Shown in pieces: positions 29,701 to 38,557 of a DNA stretch of 64,000 nucleotides; position 1 is the first letter of the stretch; every line of letters begins with the position of its first letter. The DNA is taken from positions 9,262,743 to 9,326,742 of the forward strand of contig NC_044027.1 in NCBI RefSeq assembly GCF_900496995.4, given 5' to 3'. Source of the DNA: Aquila chrysaetos chrysaetos (lineage: Eukaryota; Chordata; Aves; Accipitriformes; Accipitridae). Below the pieces are notes generated by a model. It was not told the DNA's origin, searched no databases, and saw only the letters and a list, made by a program, of their open reading frames with translations. The translations under genes were made by a program, and so were the position numbers.

Positions 29701-32700
29701 CTATGCCATAGTTTTCCTGCTGCACAATGGCTTCCAGCTCCTCCTGTTTGTTGCCCATGCATGCATGCCCCATGTCTTACAGCTCCAGGTGCAAAAACAT
29801 TCCAGGAAAACCTGAATACTGCTTTCTTAGCACACAGTAGACTGATGGCAGGAGGCAGGAGTCCATGCAGAGGGGAAGTGGGAGCACCAGGATGAAGCAG
29901 TCGCTGTGGGATGAATTAGCCCCTGTTTAACAGAGGGATGCAGCGTGCTCAAATCCTCCCCCCAGCCCAGATTCAACTTCCCCTTTGCCTCTCCCCCGAG
30001 TTTCTGTGTGGGCAAGGGGCTGTCACCCCTGCAGAAGGTGACAGTGGGCCAAGCTGCAGACAGCCTGGATGAACACCAAGGATAACCGGTGCCTTTGGTG
30101 GCAGGAACATGCCGGCACAGGGTCAGCCAAGGCTGGCCCCACTGGGGGAGCCTGGGTGTATTGGGTTGGTGTGGCAAGGTTTTGGCAGTGGGGGGGTTAC
30201 AGGGGTGGCTTCTGTGAGAAGCTGCTGGAAGCTTTCCCTGTGTCCGACAGAGCCAATGCCAGCCAGCTCTAAGACGGACTCGCCACTGGCCAAGGCTGAG
30301 CCAATCAGCAATAGTGGTAGCGCCTCTGTGATAACATATTTAAGAAGGAAAAAAAAGTTGCAGGGCACACAGAAACAGCAGCCGGAGAGAGGTGTGAGAA
30401 CATGTAAGAGAAACAACCCTGCAGACACCAAGGTCAGTGAAGAAGGAGGGGGAGGAGATGCTCCAGGTGCTGGAGCAGAGATTCCCCTGCAGCCCATGGG
30501 GAAGACCATGGTGAGGCAGGTTGTCCCCCTGCTTCCCATGGAGGTCCACAGTGGAGCAGATATCCACCTGCAGCCCATGGAGGACCCCACACCGGAGCAG
30601 GTGGGTGCCCGAAGGAGGCTGTGACCCCGTGGGAAGTCCATGCTGGAGCAGGTTCCTGGCAGGACCTGCGGATCTGTGGAGAGAGGAGCCCACGGAGCAG
30701 GTTTTCTGGCAGGACTTGTGACCCCGTGGGGGACCCACGCTGGAGCAGTGTGCTCCTGAAGGACTGCACGCCGTGGAAGGGACCCATGCTGGAGCAGTTT
30801 GTGAAGAACTGCAGCCTGTGGGAAGGACCCACATTAGAGAAGTTTGTGGAGGACTGTTTCCCATGGGAGGGACACCACGCTGGAGCAGGGGAAGAGTGTG
30901 ATGAGTCCTGCCCCTGAGGAGGATGAAGTGGCAGAAATAACGTGTGATGAACTGACCATAAACCCCATTCCCCGTCCCCCTGCGCCGCTGGGTGGGGTAG
31001 GTAGAGAATCCAGGAGTGAAGTTGTGCCTGGGAAGAGGGAGGGGTGGAGGGAAGGTGTTTTGAGATTTGGTTTTATTTCTCATTACCCTACTCTGGTTGA
31101 TTGGTAATAAGTTGAGTTAATTTTCCCCAAGTTCAGTCTGTTTTGCCTGAAACGGTAATTGGTGAGTGATCTCTCCTGTCCTTATCTCGGCCCACGAGCC
31201 CTTTGTTATATTTTCTCTCCCCTGTCCAGCTGAGGCAGGGGGGGCAGTGATAGAACAGCTTTAGTGGCACCTGGCGTCCACCCAGGGTCAACCCGGCACT
31301 AATGCGCTTTCATCCATCCGCTGCTGCAGGACCTTGCTCCATGCACACCTCCTCCCTGCTTGCTCTACTCCATGCCTCATCTGTCCAGGGTGGCTTTGGG
31401 GAAAACATGAAAGCCTTAAAAACCCCGTCGCTGACTGTCACGTCCAGCAACAGTTATCACCGGCACTATCAAGCAGAGAAGATGCAGCGACAAGGACTAA
31501 TGCAGCACTGCTTGCAGCACAAACCCAGCCCCCAGAAACTGAAGCAGGGCAAGAGCACCCACACTGCAGCCTCCTGCATTTCCTGGGGATCCCAGACAGT
31601 ATGGGCTGGTGAGCAGACAGGTAATCTCCTAAAACCAGGAGTCAATACTTGCTTTAATCTAGGATTAAACAAGAATGGTTTCAGTCATGTGTTTTGTCAC
31701 TGAACAATTGTCAGGTGGCCAATGACGCCAGGAACAGCCAACCCCCAGGGAAGAGCAATGCACCACCATCCTGTAATCTCTCTGCTGCAGAGCCCAGGGC
31801 AGGCTCAGACCAAGTGGGACCCCTGGCTCCCAGTAACGCAGCACCTCCAGGGAAGTGCCTGGCTCCCTGCACGACAGCACTGAGAGCTTTTGATTGAGGA
31901 GGTGGTGGTAGGGGAGAGCCTTAAGGAGCTACATGAAAGAAACATGACTTTGGAGCAGGTCTGGATGGAAATCCCCCTTGCTCCCAATGCACTGGCTTAC
32001 CCACAGCCATCCACCAGGGTGGGAAGGGGGGCCTGCCTCTGCCTGGGGTGCCCAGCTGCCAGCCCTGCCAAGCCTTGCAGGGGACCTGCTGCCCACCATC
32101 ATCATGAGAAGAGCAAGGAGCACAGTCAACAGATCAAAGGCAGTATGGTTCCAACAGTCATTAACAGGCCAAAAGAGCAGATCTTAATGGGAGCACAAGG
32201 GCATCCATTTCTGCCCCTCAACAGGGCAGAGAATAACATAGAAGAGAAAGAGAGCTCAAAGTGCCAAGATCTGGTGCCTGGAGCAAATGACAGGATCTTT
32301 CTTGGAGCAGGAGATTGTTCTGACTTGTTCAGGAGGACCCAGGACCTAACCCACTCCTTAAGGAGACGACTTCCCACATGGATTAGCGCAGCACAGCAGC
32401 AAGAGCTCACCGTGGGACTCAGCAGTCCCTCATGGGTGCTACAGAGCCTGCCTGTACAAGATGGCTGCCCAGTGGGCAACATTTCTATCCATCAGTGCCT
32501 TTTAAGCTACCTAAGGTGAGAGAGGAAGGGAGGAACTCAGAGCAGAGAGAGGAGGTGGGAGGGATGGAGCCAGGGAAGTGTCAGACCAGGGTTCCACATG
32601 GAGCAGACCAGAGTAACTCAGCTCAGCCTGAGCATCCTCCCAGGGAATTGCTCTCAGCACGGACTACGCAGGCAGATCAAACCTCTGTGCTTATGAGCTT

Positions 32701-35700
32701 GTCTACTTGGGACAGGATCAGCTGAAACCCAAGTACAAAGGCCGGGGGCACTCAGGCAGGCCTCTGAATCCAGAGACCCCTCTGTTGAGGCGCAAGGACA
32801 AGATGGGAGGGTTATTTCTAAAGAAAGAACGAAGGAAGGAGCATCCCAAACACGCCTTTGGCTGGCGACAGGCAAAGTCACCACTTGTAAACAGTGTCCA
32901 CAACTGCAGAAGAATACACTGCTCACAGCCCACACAGCATCCACAACTGTAGAAGCCACACTGCTCACAACAGCCACAACACTGTCCACAACACCCCACA
33001 TGGCATCTACAACTGCAGAAGAATACACTGCTCACAGCCTGCTCTGAAGCAGAGCTGAGAATAAAATCCAGCTCTTGCACAGCTCCAAATCCAACCTGCA
33101 GTTCTCACTGCCTTTTGAAATGCCTGTGCCAGATCCTTGAGCTGCCACCTCTTATCTGGAGCTGCAATTTGTGATTTTCAGCACTACCTGGACCTGTCTG
33201 CCAGCAACTGATTCCCAGCATTGAAAACCCAGCCAGTCATAGACCCTGCACAGAAGGCCAGCACCTGGGAGAGCCACACGTGTAAACCCCTGCTGAGCAA
33301 GGGCATGGGTCCCAGGGTGGCAGCTCTGCTCTGCCAGCTTACTTACAGCTGTACACTTGCTTTCCCATGCACTAGCGATGCTGTATCAGCCCTAAAATCT
33401 ATCCACAATACTCAGACTGGCATGAAGACTCAGCTGATGGTATTTGTCAGGGTCTGGGTGAAATGCTGCTGGGGTGCAGAGCAGGCTGCCAGTCCCCGGC
33501 TCGCTGACCCCGCTCGGGCACAGAGGGCTCTGCCCCTCTGAACACCTTGCCAAGAGGCTTCCCTGGGAGCTGCCGCCTGCCAGCCTGGATAGGATGTGCA
33601 GATTTTAAGGGTGATGCAGAGTCTGAAATCTGTGTAATTGTTCTGGACCAACCCAAAACTAAACATTTCCCAATGCTCCTGAAGAATCAAAAGATTGAAA
33701 GCATCATTAGGACAATGCTTCATTTAGTCCAAAGCAAAATACCCCATTTTCACTTGTTTTCCAGCTTAGAAAACACAATAAACAAAATAAACTTGTAAGC
33801 ATCATTTACAGACATCTAAACATCTTTCAGATTAAAACCCAACATTTCATTTTGCAAAAGATGCACCCAAGGGCTTAGGCTTGCTGGGGTGGGGATATTT
33901 TACCGGATTGTTTAACCTGAAACAATTCAGAGAACTCATTCTTCACTCCAAAAAAACAGAAAATTTTCAAGTCTCTCTCCAGCTCACGTGTGTCTCCATG
34001 TGTGCATCTGCACGTTTGAGAGCACATGCAGAAATGCATGTCTTTATGTGCATTTATACATGTGCAAGTGAGAGCAAGGTGAGAAAGTAAAGACAGGAGG
34101 CAGGTAGGGTAAATCAGGACAGCTCTATTGAAGCTAATACTGATTTACAGCAGTGAGAATATTGTCCCCCAGTTTCATCGTGCCACCCCAGTCTTTTGGA
34201 CCAAGACTTTAACCCTGCTGCTATCTCCAGATCTCTGACACTGTGGGAACCCTCTCACTGTTCCACTATTAGCATGTAACAACCGTTACAACACTAAAGC
34301 AAAATGCCCCCGACTAACCAAGCATGACGACGAGTCAGCCAGTAATGAATGGGCCCTGGGGAGGAGAAAAGAAGCTTTTGTGCTGGGTAATTCGGTGGGG
34401 GGGGAAGGAAGCTCTACACCCAGCCCTGTCCTGGGGATGGCTGGGGCTGCTCAGCTCCTGGGGTAGCACATGGGGCCAAGGTTTCTGCACAATAAGGGTT
34501 TCTGCACAATGAGGGACTACACCAGCACCAGAGAGAGGAGAGCAGGGAGAATATGGGCAGTTTTGCCTTTTTCAGAAGTACCACAAATTGGCCCCTAGTA
34601 GAAAGGATTTGGGAGTATCTGTGGGGAAAGGTCCTCTCCCTCCTGTGAGGAACAGATGACATTTCTCTCTTAATGCACTTGCTCCCAAGCATCTCCAAAG
34701 CACATCAAGGGACAAATTGCACACCCAAGCAAGCCCCAGCAAGCCTGTCTGACCCCAAAGGGGTCCCAGCCTGCTCATGCGGGGGAAGCACTCATTGGCT
34801 TTGTAGCAATTCCAGTGCTTGTATGGGGCCGGGATCAGAGAGGGAAGCTGCTGTCGGAAAGAGCGGATCCAGCCTGAGCTGGTGGAAGGGATTTGCGGTA
34901 CCAACATCTGCACTTGGACAGACCAGCTCAGTGGCAGCAGTTGCATTTTCTCAGATGCATGGAGCAGTAACCTTCCTCCAGACCGGGGAGGGCGGAAACA
35001 CAACCCCTATGAAGGCAAGCTCCTGGCCTGCATTTCCACCTCGCTCCAAGAGCAGAGGGTCAGAGAAACATTATCGTCTGGGTTTGTCTCTTTTGATACA
35101 TTCCTAACATGAACTAAGGGAAACAGCTTCAGCAGAGAGGCCCTGACACAGCTTGTCCAGGTCACCTGTGTTCAATAAAAGTTAATTAAAAGGAAAATAG
35201 GTGCAGAGAAAGGCTAGAGGGAGACAAAAGAGCAGACAGCTCGTCTCAATAGGACCCACATGCAGCTCCTGGGTGCACACCCCATCACAGAGAGCAGGGC
35301 TCAGCTGGGCTAGCAGAGCTGCAGCAGAGGGGGTGCCCAGGCCCCATCCATCTGGACCCCACTGGGCCAGGAGAGGCAATTCAAGCTAATGAACAAAGCT
35401 GGCACAGGGAGAACAGGGAAAAAATGGGCATGAACAAGCACAAGATGGTAATCAAACAGGTTCCCACCCATGAGAGTAGTTTGCCAGGCTAAGGGAGGGG
35501 ACACGTGAATGTTGTCCTTTGGGAGCAGACCTAGCAGGCAGGAAAATCTGTTCCTTACTGATGATGTCTGACAAATGGAAAATTTGGGTTTCTGCTCCTT
35601 AAACGTTTTTGATTTATTGTAGGAAAAATTGCAGGTTTTGCCCTAGCTGGGACAGTCACAAACCATTGGTGCACACAGCAGGGGGGATTCTTACCAGAGG

Positions 35701-36972
35701 AAAGCAGTGTCAGATAACTGTGTGGGTGGCAGGTCCCCATGGCCACAAGGCAGAGCACTCTGAGATCACCATCTACAACCTCAGGCCCTGGCACCAGCCC
35801 TTTTGAAGACCCTCTCCTTGGTCACGCACATGGAGAGGGTAGTGCTTGCCCTGTCCTGCCACTGCTCTCTTGCTCAGAGCATGCAACGCCACATCTTACC
35901 AGCAATGGTCAGCCCATGAAGGGAACTGCGGATGCAGAGTTGATGCTTGGCCTGGACTTGGTTACAGGGCCAAGAGGCACCACAAAACTCACGTTATTTG
36001 GCATGTGTAAGTCCTACCCACAAAGACAGGAGGATTTCAGCTTCCAGGCCATCCTCAGCAGTTTGACGCTTACAAGCCAAAAGGGGGAAGAAACAGCATC
36101 CCTGGCTGCCCAGGGAAGGGATGCCCTGCTCCACTCACATAACCCTCTTTGCTTCCCTGCAGCCTCTTTAGCAGCACATTGCATGATTGCCTGCCCTGAT
36201 CACTAAAGCAAGCAGAAGCTTTGAAAGAAAACTGCTGCTTAAAAAGTAGCACCCAGGAAGGGCACCCAGCTTCCCTCTGTGTAAGACAGCTGCTGACAAG
36301 CCATCACACACCACAACACAACATTTGCTGCCAAATTCACCTGCTCGCAGGGTGGGTATACAAGGCTCGTAGCCCAGCCACTGCTGGGCCAGCTCCAGCC
36401 TGCAGAGCCAAGTCACCACTGCCCATGGACTTCTTCAAGCTCACGCAGAAAAACTGAGGCAGCCACAGAAAGATCCACAAGGAGCAAAGAAGGAATTTGG
36501 GGCTCTGCCCTAACAGGGGCCACAGCTCCCACCAGCCCTACACAGCAATTCCAGCGCGTGCTCATCCGGGGGCAAAATGACCTGGGTATTCAGCATCTGG
36601 CTGACTGCTGCAGCACGCCTCAGCGGCTGCAGCTTGGTTTCAGGGCACACCCCGGTTCGCCAGCTCAATGGAGCCACATATTATTCCAGCTCAGCGAGGC
36701 AGAAGCGAGCAGGCTGCTGCTTAGCGTTAATGCCTTCGGGGAGCAGCTCTCCAGCCCATTCCTACCACGCCAGGCTTTGGCCATGACCTGCTGCGGCTCC
36801 CTGTGCCGCACCAGCCAGGGCCTCGGCCACATCCCCCAGGCACCGCATGCACCCCCTGCTCCCTGGAGCTGCAGGCTCAACGCTTACCGAATGTGGTGAG
36901 GTAGAAAGAAGCTCCCAGGGGGTCAGTCTGGCGGGTGCAGAGCGAGACTCTGTGGACACTGCCGGGCTCCAT
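8555..36972 (-). CDS. RGS3: RGS3, regulator of G-protein signalling 3, C2-PDZ form (5' coding part; RGS domain outside window)
   Basis: RGS3 family proteins are GTPase-activating proteins for Gi and Gq alpha subunits; the long forms carry an N-terminal C2 and a PDZ domain, and the PDZ form links to ephrin-B. Thirteen exons with GT/AG borders were joined by hand on the minus strand: 36888-36972, 27098-27148, 24769-24827, 23981-24075, 23020-23088, 22146-22206, 20079-20169, 19322-19389, 15077-15158, 14251-14356, 13612-13951, 13108-13147 and 8555-8745. They sum to 1,338 nt, exactly 446 codons with every junction in phase. The C2 domain covers about residues 29-175 and PDZ about 194-275; the rest is a serine-rich linker conserved in mammals ([20 protein letters not shown]). 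The C2 loop 3 ([15 protein letters not shown]) lacks the usual aspartates, so calcium binding is unlikely. The next exon and the RGS box were not found down to position 1. Confidence 0.93.
8746..13107. other. RGS3 intron, nothing recognised
   Basis: Intron between the 191-nt exon and the 40-nt microexon. No repeat family, RNA gene or further exon was recognised. Confidence 0.55.
13108..13147 (-). CDS. RGS3: RGS3 40-nt microexon
   Basis: A 40-nt exon encodes [13 protein letters not shown] plus one base. Mammalian RGS3 has LLRPVYQEDTIPEE at the same place after LNPGSQ. The acceptor is CTTATAG and the donor GTAAGT, and the carried G completes a Gly codon with the next exon. It is too short for ORF-based detection. 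Confidence 0.87.
13612..13951 (-). CDS. RGS3: RGS3 exon, PDZ end and linker
   Basis: This 340-nt exon begins [20 protein letters not shown], carries the conserved [11 protein letters not shown], and ends [15 protein letters not shown]. The ORF stays open across the exon and ends in a CAG codon at the GTAGGG donor. This intracellular linker lies between the PDZ and RGS domains. Confidence 0.94.
14251..14356 (-). CDS. RGS3: RGS3 exon, PDZ domain C-terminal half
   Basis: This 106-nt exon encodes [20 protein letters not shown] and [14 protein letters not shown], the second half of the PDZ domain and nearly identical to mammalian RGS3. The borders are CTGTAG and GTGAGT. Confidence 0.95.
15077..15158 (-). 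CDS. RGS3: RGS3 exon, PDZ domain N-terminal half
   Basis: This 82-nt exon encodes [16 protein letters not shown] followed by [15 protein letters not shown] is the carboxylate-binding loop of the PDZ domain. The borders are CTCTTCAG and GTAAGA. Both the C2-PDZ and the PDZ isoform share everything from here on. Confidence 0.95.
15159..19321. other. RGS3 intron carrying the alternative PDZ-form first exon
   Basis: The intron separates the linker exon from the first PDZ exon. Apart from the alternative first exon near 17.5 kb it holds an A-rich tract (18080-18112), and nothing else was recognised. Confidence 0.55.
17535..17588 (-). CDS. RGS3: RGS3 alternative first exon of the PDZ form
   Basis: The exon encodes [18 protein letters not shown], the known N-terminus of the short PDZ-RGS3 protein, and ends at a GTCTGT donor. 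Its phase lets it splice straight to the ITIPRG exon at 15,158, skipping the C2 exons. An in-frame TAG lies a few codons upstream of the ATG. A separate promoter within the RGS3 gene must therefore lie upstream, above about 17.6 kb. With the downstream exons in the window this isoform has 271 codons before the missing part. Confidence 0.9.
19322..19389 (-). CDS. RGS3: RGS3 exon, C2-PDZ linker
   Basis: This 68-nt exon encodes [20 protein letters not shown] plus LK, a weakly conserved linker. It was chosen because it joins in phase on both sides and ends in QLK just before ITIPRG, as mammalian RGS3 has KKLKITIPRG. The acceptor follows a long T-rich tract (TTTTTTAG). Confidence 0.82.
20079..20169 (-). 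CDS. RGS3: RGS3 exon, end of C2 domain
   Basis: This 91-nt exon encodes [20 protein letters not shown] and ten more residues, the last C2 strand of RGS3. It has a CACCCAG acceptor and a GTATGT donor. Confidence 0.93.
22146..22206 (-). CDS. RGS3: RGS3 exon, C2 domain
   Basis: This 61-nt exon encodes [20 protein letters not shown], nearly identical to mammalian RGS3. The borders are CTGCAG and GTACCT. Confidence 0.93.
23020..23088 (-). CDS. RGS3: RGS3 exon, C2 domain loop 3 region
   Basis: This 69-nt exon encodes [20 protein letters not shown] followed by NS. In calcium-binding C2 domains this loop has Asp-x-Asp; here Asn and Glu stand at those places. The borders are TTACAG and GTAAGG. Confidence 0.92.
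23981..24075 (-). CDS. RGS3: RGS3 exon, C2 domain
   Basis: This 95-nt exon encodes a segment starting [17 protein letters not shown] and ending NPVFHEHFL, a typical C2 'DPxFxExF' type strand. The acceptor is CTGTAAAG and the donor GTGAGT. Confidence 0.92.
24769..24827 (-). CDS. RGS3: RGS3 exon, C2 domain
   Basis: This 59-nt exon encodes [19 protein letters not shown], matching the mammalian IIEGKGL...TCDPYVK segment. It has a CTTTCCAG acceptor and a GTGGGT donor. Only one acidic residue of the C2 calcium loop 1 (in CDSY) remains. Confidence 0.92.
24828..27097. other. RGS3 intron within the C2-coding part, nothing recognised
   Basis: Non-coding by eye; it contains several shadow ORFs of fewer than 170 codons without homology. 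Confidence 0.5.
27098..27148 (-). CDS. RGS3: RGS3 exon, C2 domain strand 1
   Basis: This 51-nt exon encodes [17 protein letters not shown], close to mammalian GQLRLSIDAQDRVLLLH. The acceptor is CCTCTAG and the donor GTGAGT. It receives alternative 5' exons (36,888-36,972, or the candidate at 38,408), both ending with the same phase. Confidence 0.92.
27343..29780 (-). mobile_element. CR1 LINE, long degenerate copy with internal deletion
   Basis: Read on the minus strand it starts near 29,780 with the CR1 endonuclease segment [20 protein letters not shown]. The endonuclease continues ([51 protein letters not shown]), then the inter-domain region ([36 protein letters not shown]). Part of the reverse transcriptase follows ([28 protein letters not shown]) and the C-terminal region ([20 protein letters not shown]). 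The 3' tail is at about 27,343. The frame is broken several times, and a Trp codon (TGG) reads TGA near 29,680. The reading jumps from PIFQHPSF near 28,515 almost directly to the FDTVS region near 28,450, so the first part of the RT palm is missing. It sits inside a 9.7-kb RGS3 intron, in the same orientation as the gene. Confidence 0.93.
30157..31298 (+). repeat. Avian endogenous retrovirus solo LTR
   Basis: The block starts TGTATTGGGTTGGTGTGGCA and ends AGGGTCAACCCGGCA, giving TG...CA ends with short inverted termini. It has a TATA-like ATATTTAAG near 30,340 and a T-rich, polyadenylation-type segment near 31,060-31,110. The centre (about 30,480-30,900) consists of diverged units built on 'GGGACCCATGCTGGAGCAG'. 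I recognise the terminal motifs from widespread bird LTRs but cannot name the family. No gag, pol or env is present, and no clear target duplication was found. Orientation is inferred from the promoter-like motif. Confidence 0.65.
31299..36887. other. RGS3 intron, proximal part
   Basis: Non-coding. It includes a degenerate local repeat at 32,890-33,045, in which a segment beginning CAACTGCAGAAGAATACAC occurs twice with related units between. There is also a short direct repeat GGTTTCTGCACAAT near 34,490-34,514. No gene was recognised. Confidence 0.5.
32890..33045. repeat. Degenerate short tandem repeat
   Basis: Units built from 'CACTGCTCACA' and 'CCACAACTG' recur several times. Copies containing CAACTGCAGAAGAATACAC stand near 32,902 and 33,011. 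The Cys-rich minus-strand ORF here is a by-product of the repeat. Confidence 0.6.
36888..36972 (-). CDS. RGS3: RGS3 first coding exon of the C2-PDZ form
   Basis: The start ATG (36970-36972, context GCCATGG) opens 28 codons plus one base. The sequence begins [12 protein letters not shown] and ends ASFYLTTF, then a GTAAGC donor. It resembles the mammalian RGS3 start that also ends in FYLTTFGQLRL. An in-frame TAG lies five codons upstream, which supports this start. The single carried base joins the next exon to make the Gly codon of FGQLKL. Confidence 0.9.
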
Positions 36973-37300
36973 GGCAGGACACCTCTAATTAGCCAGTAAT
37001 TGGAGCCCTCCCTGCCTAGCCCGGGAAAACCAAGCAGCCGTTTAAGCAGGGAGTGACAGGCAGCCGTGCAGCCGGGTTTCCATGGGACACGCGTCCAACC
37101 GCTGCACGTTTGAACGGCGTGGCTCCCATTGGCCCCGCAGATTTGAACGGGGACCGCACCTGTCTGAGCAAACAGGCCAGAGCCCCGCGCCGCAGCCACA
37201 TGCCAGGATGCGGGCAGTGCTCTGCCCTCCCCTGCGGACCCAAGACGCATGCCAGCACCATTCCACGGCCACCCTGCTGATGCGCCAGGAATGAGCTCCT
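36973..37300 (-). promoter_or_regulatory. Putative promoter of the RGS3 C2-PDZ form
   Basis: The segment upstream of the first coding exon is enriched in CpG compared with the surrounding introns. It contains a CCAAT box on the minus strand (37128-37132) and two TTTGAACGG repeats (37109-37117 and 37142-37150). The transcription start is not determined, and the whole assignment rests on position and composition. Confidence 0.35.
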
Positions 37301-38407
37301 GGGAAAAGGGGAAAACCTTGCAACGTTTCCTCCCCTCTACAGCATGCCAGCCTGCAAGTAATCCCTGTGACTGTTAGTGCCATCGGGTTTGCTAGCACAT
37401 GCTCAGCTGTTCAGGGAGCTGTCCCACCGGAGCAACACGGGACAGCAGCATTCACAGCGCTTTGGGGAAATTATTGCAGGCAAGGAAAGGGTGCAGGAGA
37501 ATTGATCTGCAGGGGTGAGCCAAGAACGGGAGGGATGGCAGGGCATGGGTTACCTGCTTGGCTCTCCTATGACAAGGAAAGAGACACGCAGCCCTCCAGG
37601 CTCATGGGGTCACTCTGCAAGACTCCAGAGCAGCCCTTTCCATCACCTGGGAGTTGGCGATGTACCCACCAGCTCTGGATGCTGTGCCACAGCTTACCAG
37701 GAGGCACCCAGGGCTGAGCACAAGCTCTGGAGAGTGTGGAGGAATGATGGAGATGGTTCCTCTGAAAAAAAAAAAAACCCTCCCCAAAGGCTGGGCTGTC
37801 CCAGAACTCTCTGCTTCCCACTGACAAGTCCATGCAGCCCCGCTCCCCACAGTGCAGGGCCCCATGGAGGGCTGATCTCCAGCAGAGTCCCCAGCAGAGT
37901 GAACCTGCTCCCACACCACCCCATGCTGCAGGAAATGCCACACTCAGTGAGTTCAGTTCCTCGTGGCACTGCTGTGAGGCTACAGGGTCCACAACAGTGG
38001 AGGGGGGGCCTGTGGTGAGCCTGGATCAGCCCCATAGGGGCTTTCTGGGTGAGTGCAGCAGATTCACAGGTCCCACTGCCCTGGGCCCAGGCAGAGGTGG
38101 GCAATGAGAGAGCTCAGCCCTCACAAGGTCGGGAGAGACAAGGGTGCAGCCCAGCACAGGCTCTGAGTAGACATGCTGCCAGTGTGGATGGCTGTTGTCA
38201 GTGCTGTGCAGGCACCTCCATTTCCCAGCCCACATGCAGCTGAAGTAATACTAAATATATTGACCTTTCTGGGATGGAAAACGACAAGATCTCCTGTAGG
38301 GTCCAGAGTGCTGGACATGCACCCCTGCCTCTCCTCGACATGGTTGCCCCTCCATACATTCCTTGCCAGACCTGAGCCTCCGGCCCCTCCATACCCCCAT
38401 CACTTAC

Positions 38408-38557
38408 CTTTCCCTTTCACTTGTGCATGGCTGATCTTCCTCCTGCTCCCTGACGGTCCCCTCTGCTTCCTCAGGGAGGATTGTCCAGCCCCACATCGCT
38501 CCTTTGTCAGGGCTGGCAGACACTCCTGCCCCAGCAACTGGGGACTCTGCCCTGTCC
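38408..38557 (-). CDS. RGS3: Candidate alternative upstream exon of RGS3
   Basis: The frame ends GSRRKISHAQVKGK with one base carried into a GTAAGT donor. A long mammalian RGS3 form has a similar RKRITHAKVQGAG just before GQLRLSID. The phase is right for splicing to 27,148. The 5' border is uncertain: the acceptor may be CTCTGGCAG (exon end 38,557) or a CCCCAG about 20 bases further in. No ATG is evident, so it is probably an internal exon of a longer transcript. Confidence 0.6.

Noticed and set aside
30340-31083. 247-codon minus-strand ORF
   Set aside because: It lies wholly inside the LTR, antisense, and its internal similarity comes from the LTR's tandem units.
32718-33080. Cysteine-rich minus-strand ORF
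   Set aside because: The cysteines come from the local CCACAAC/CACTGCTCACA repeat, not from a protein family.
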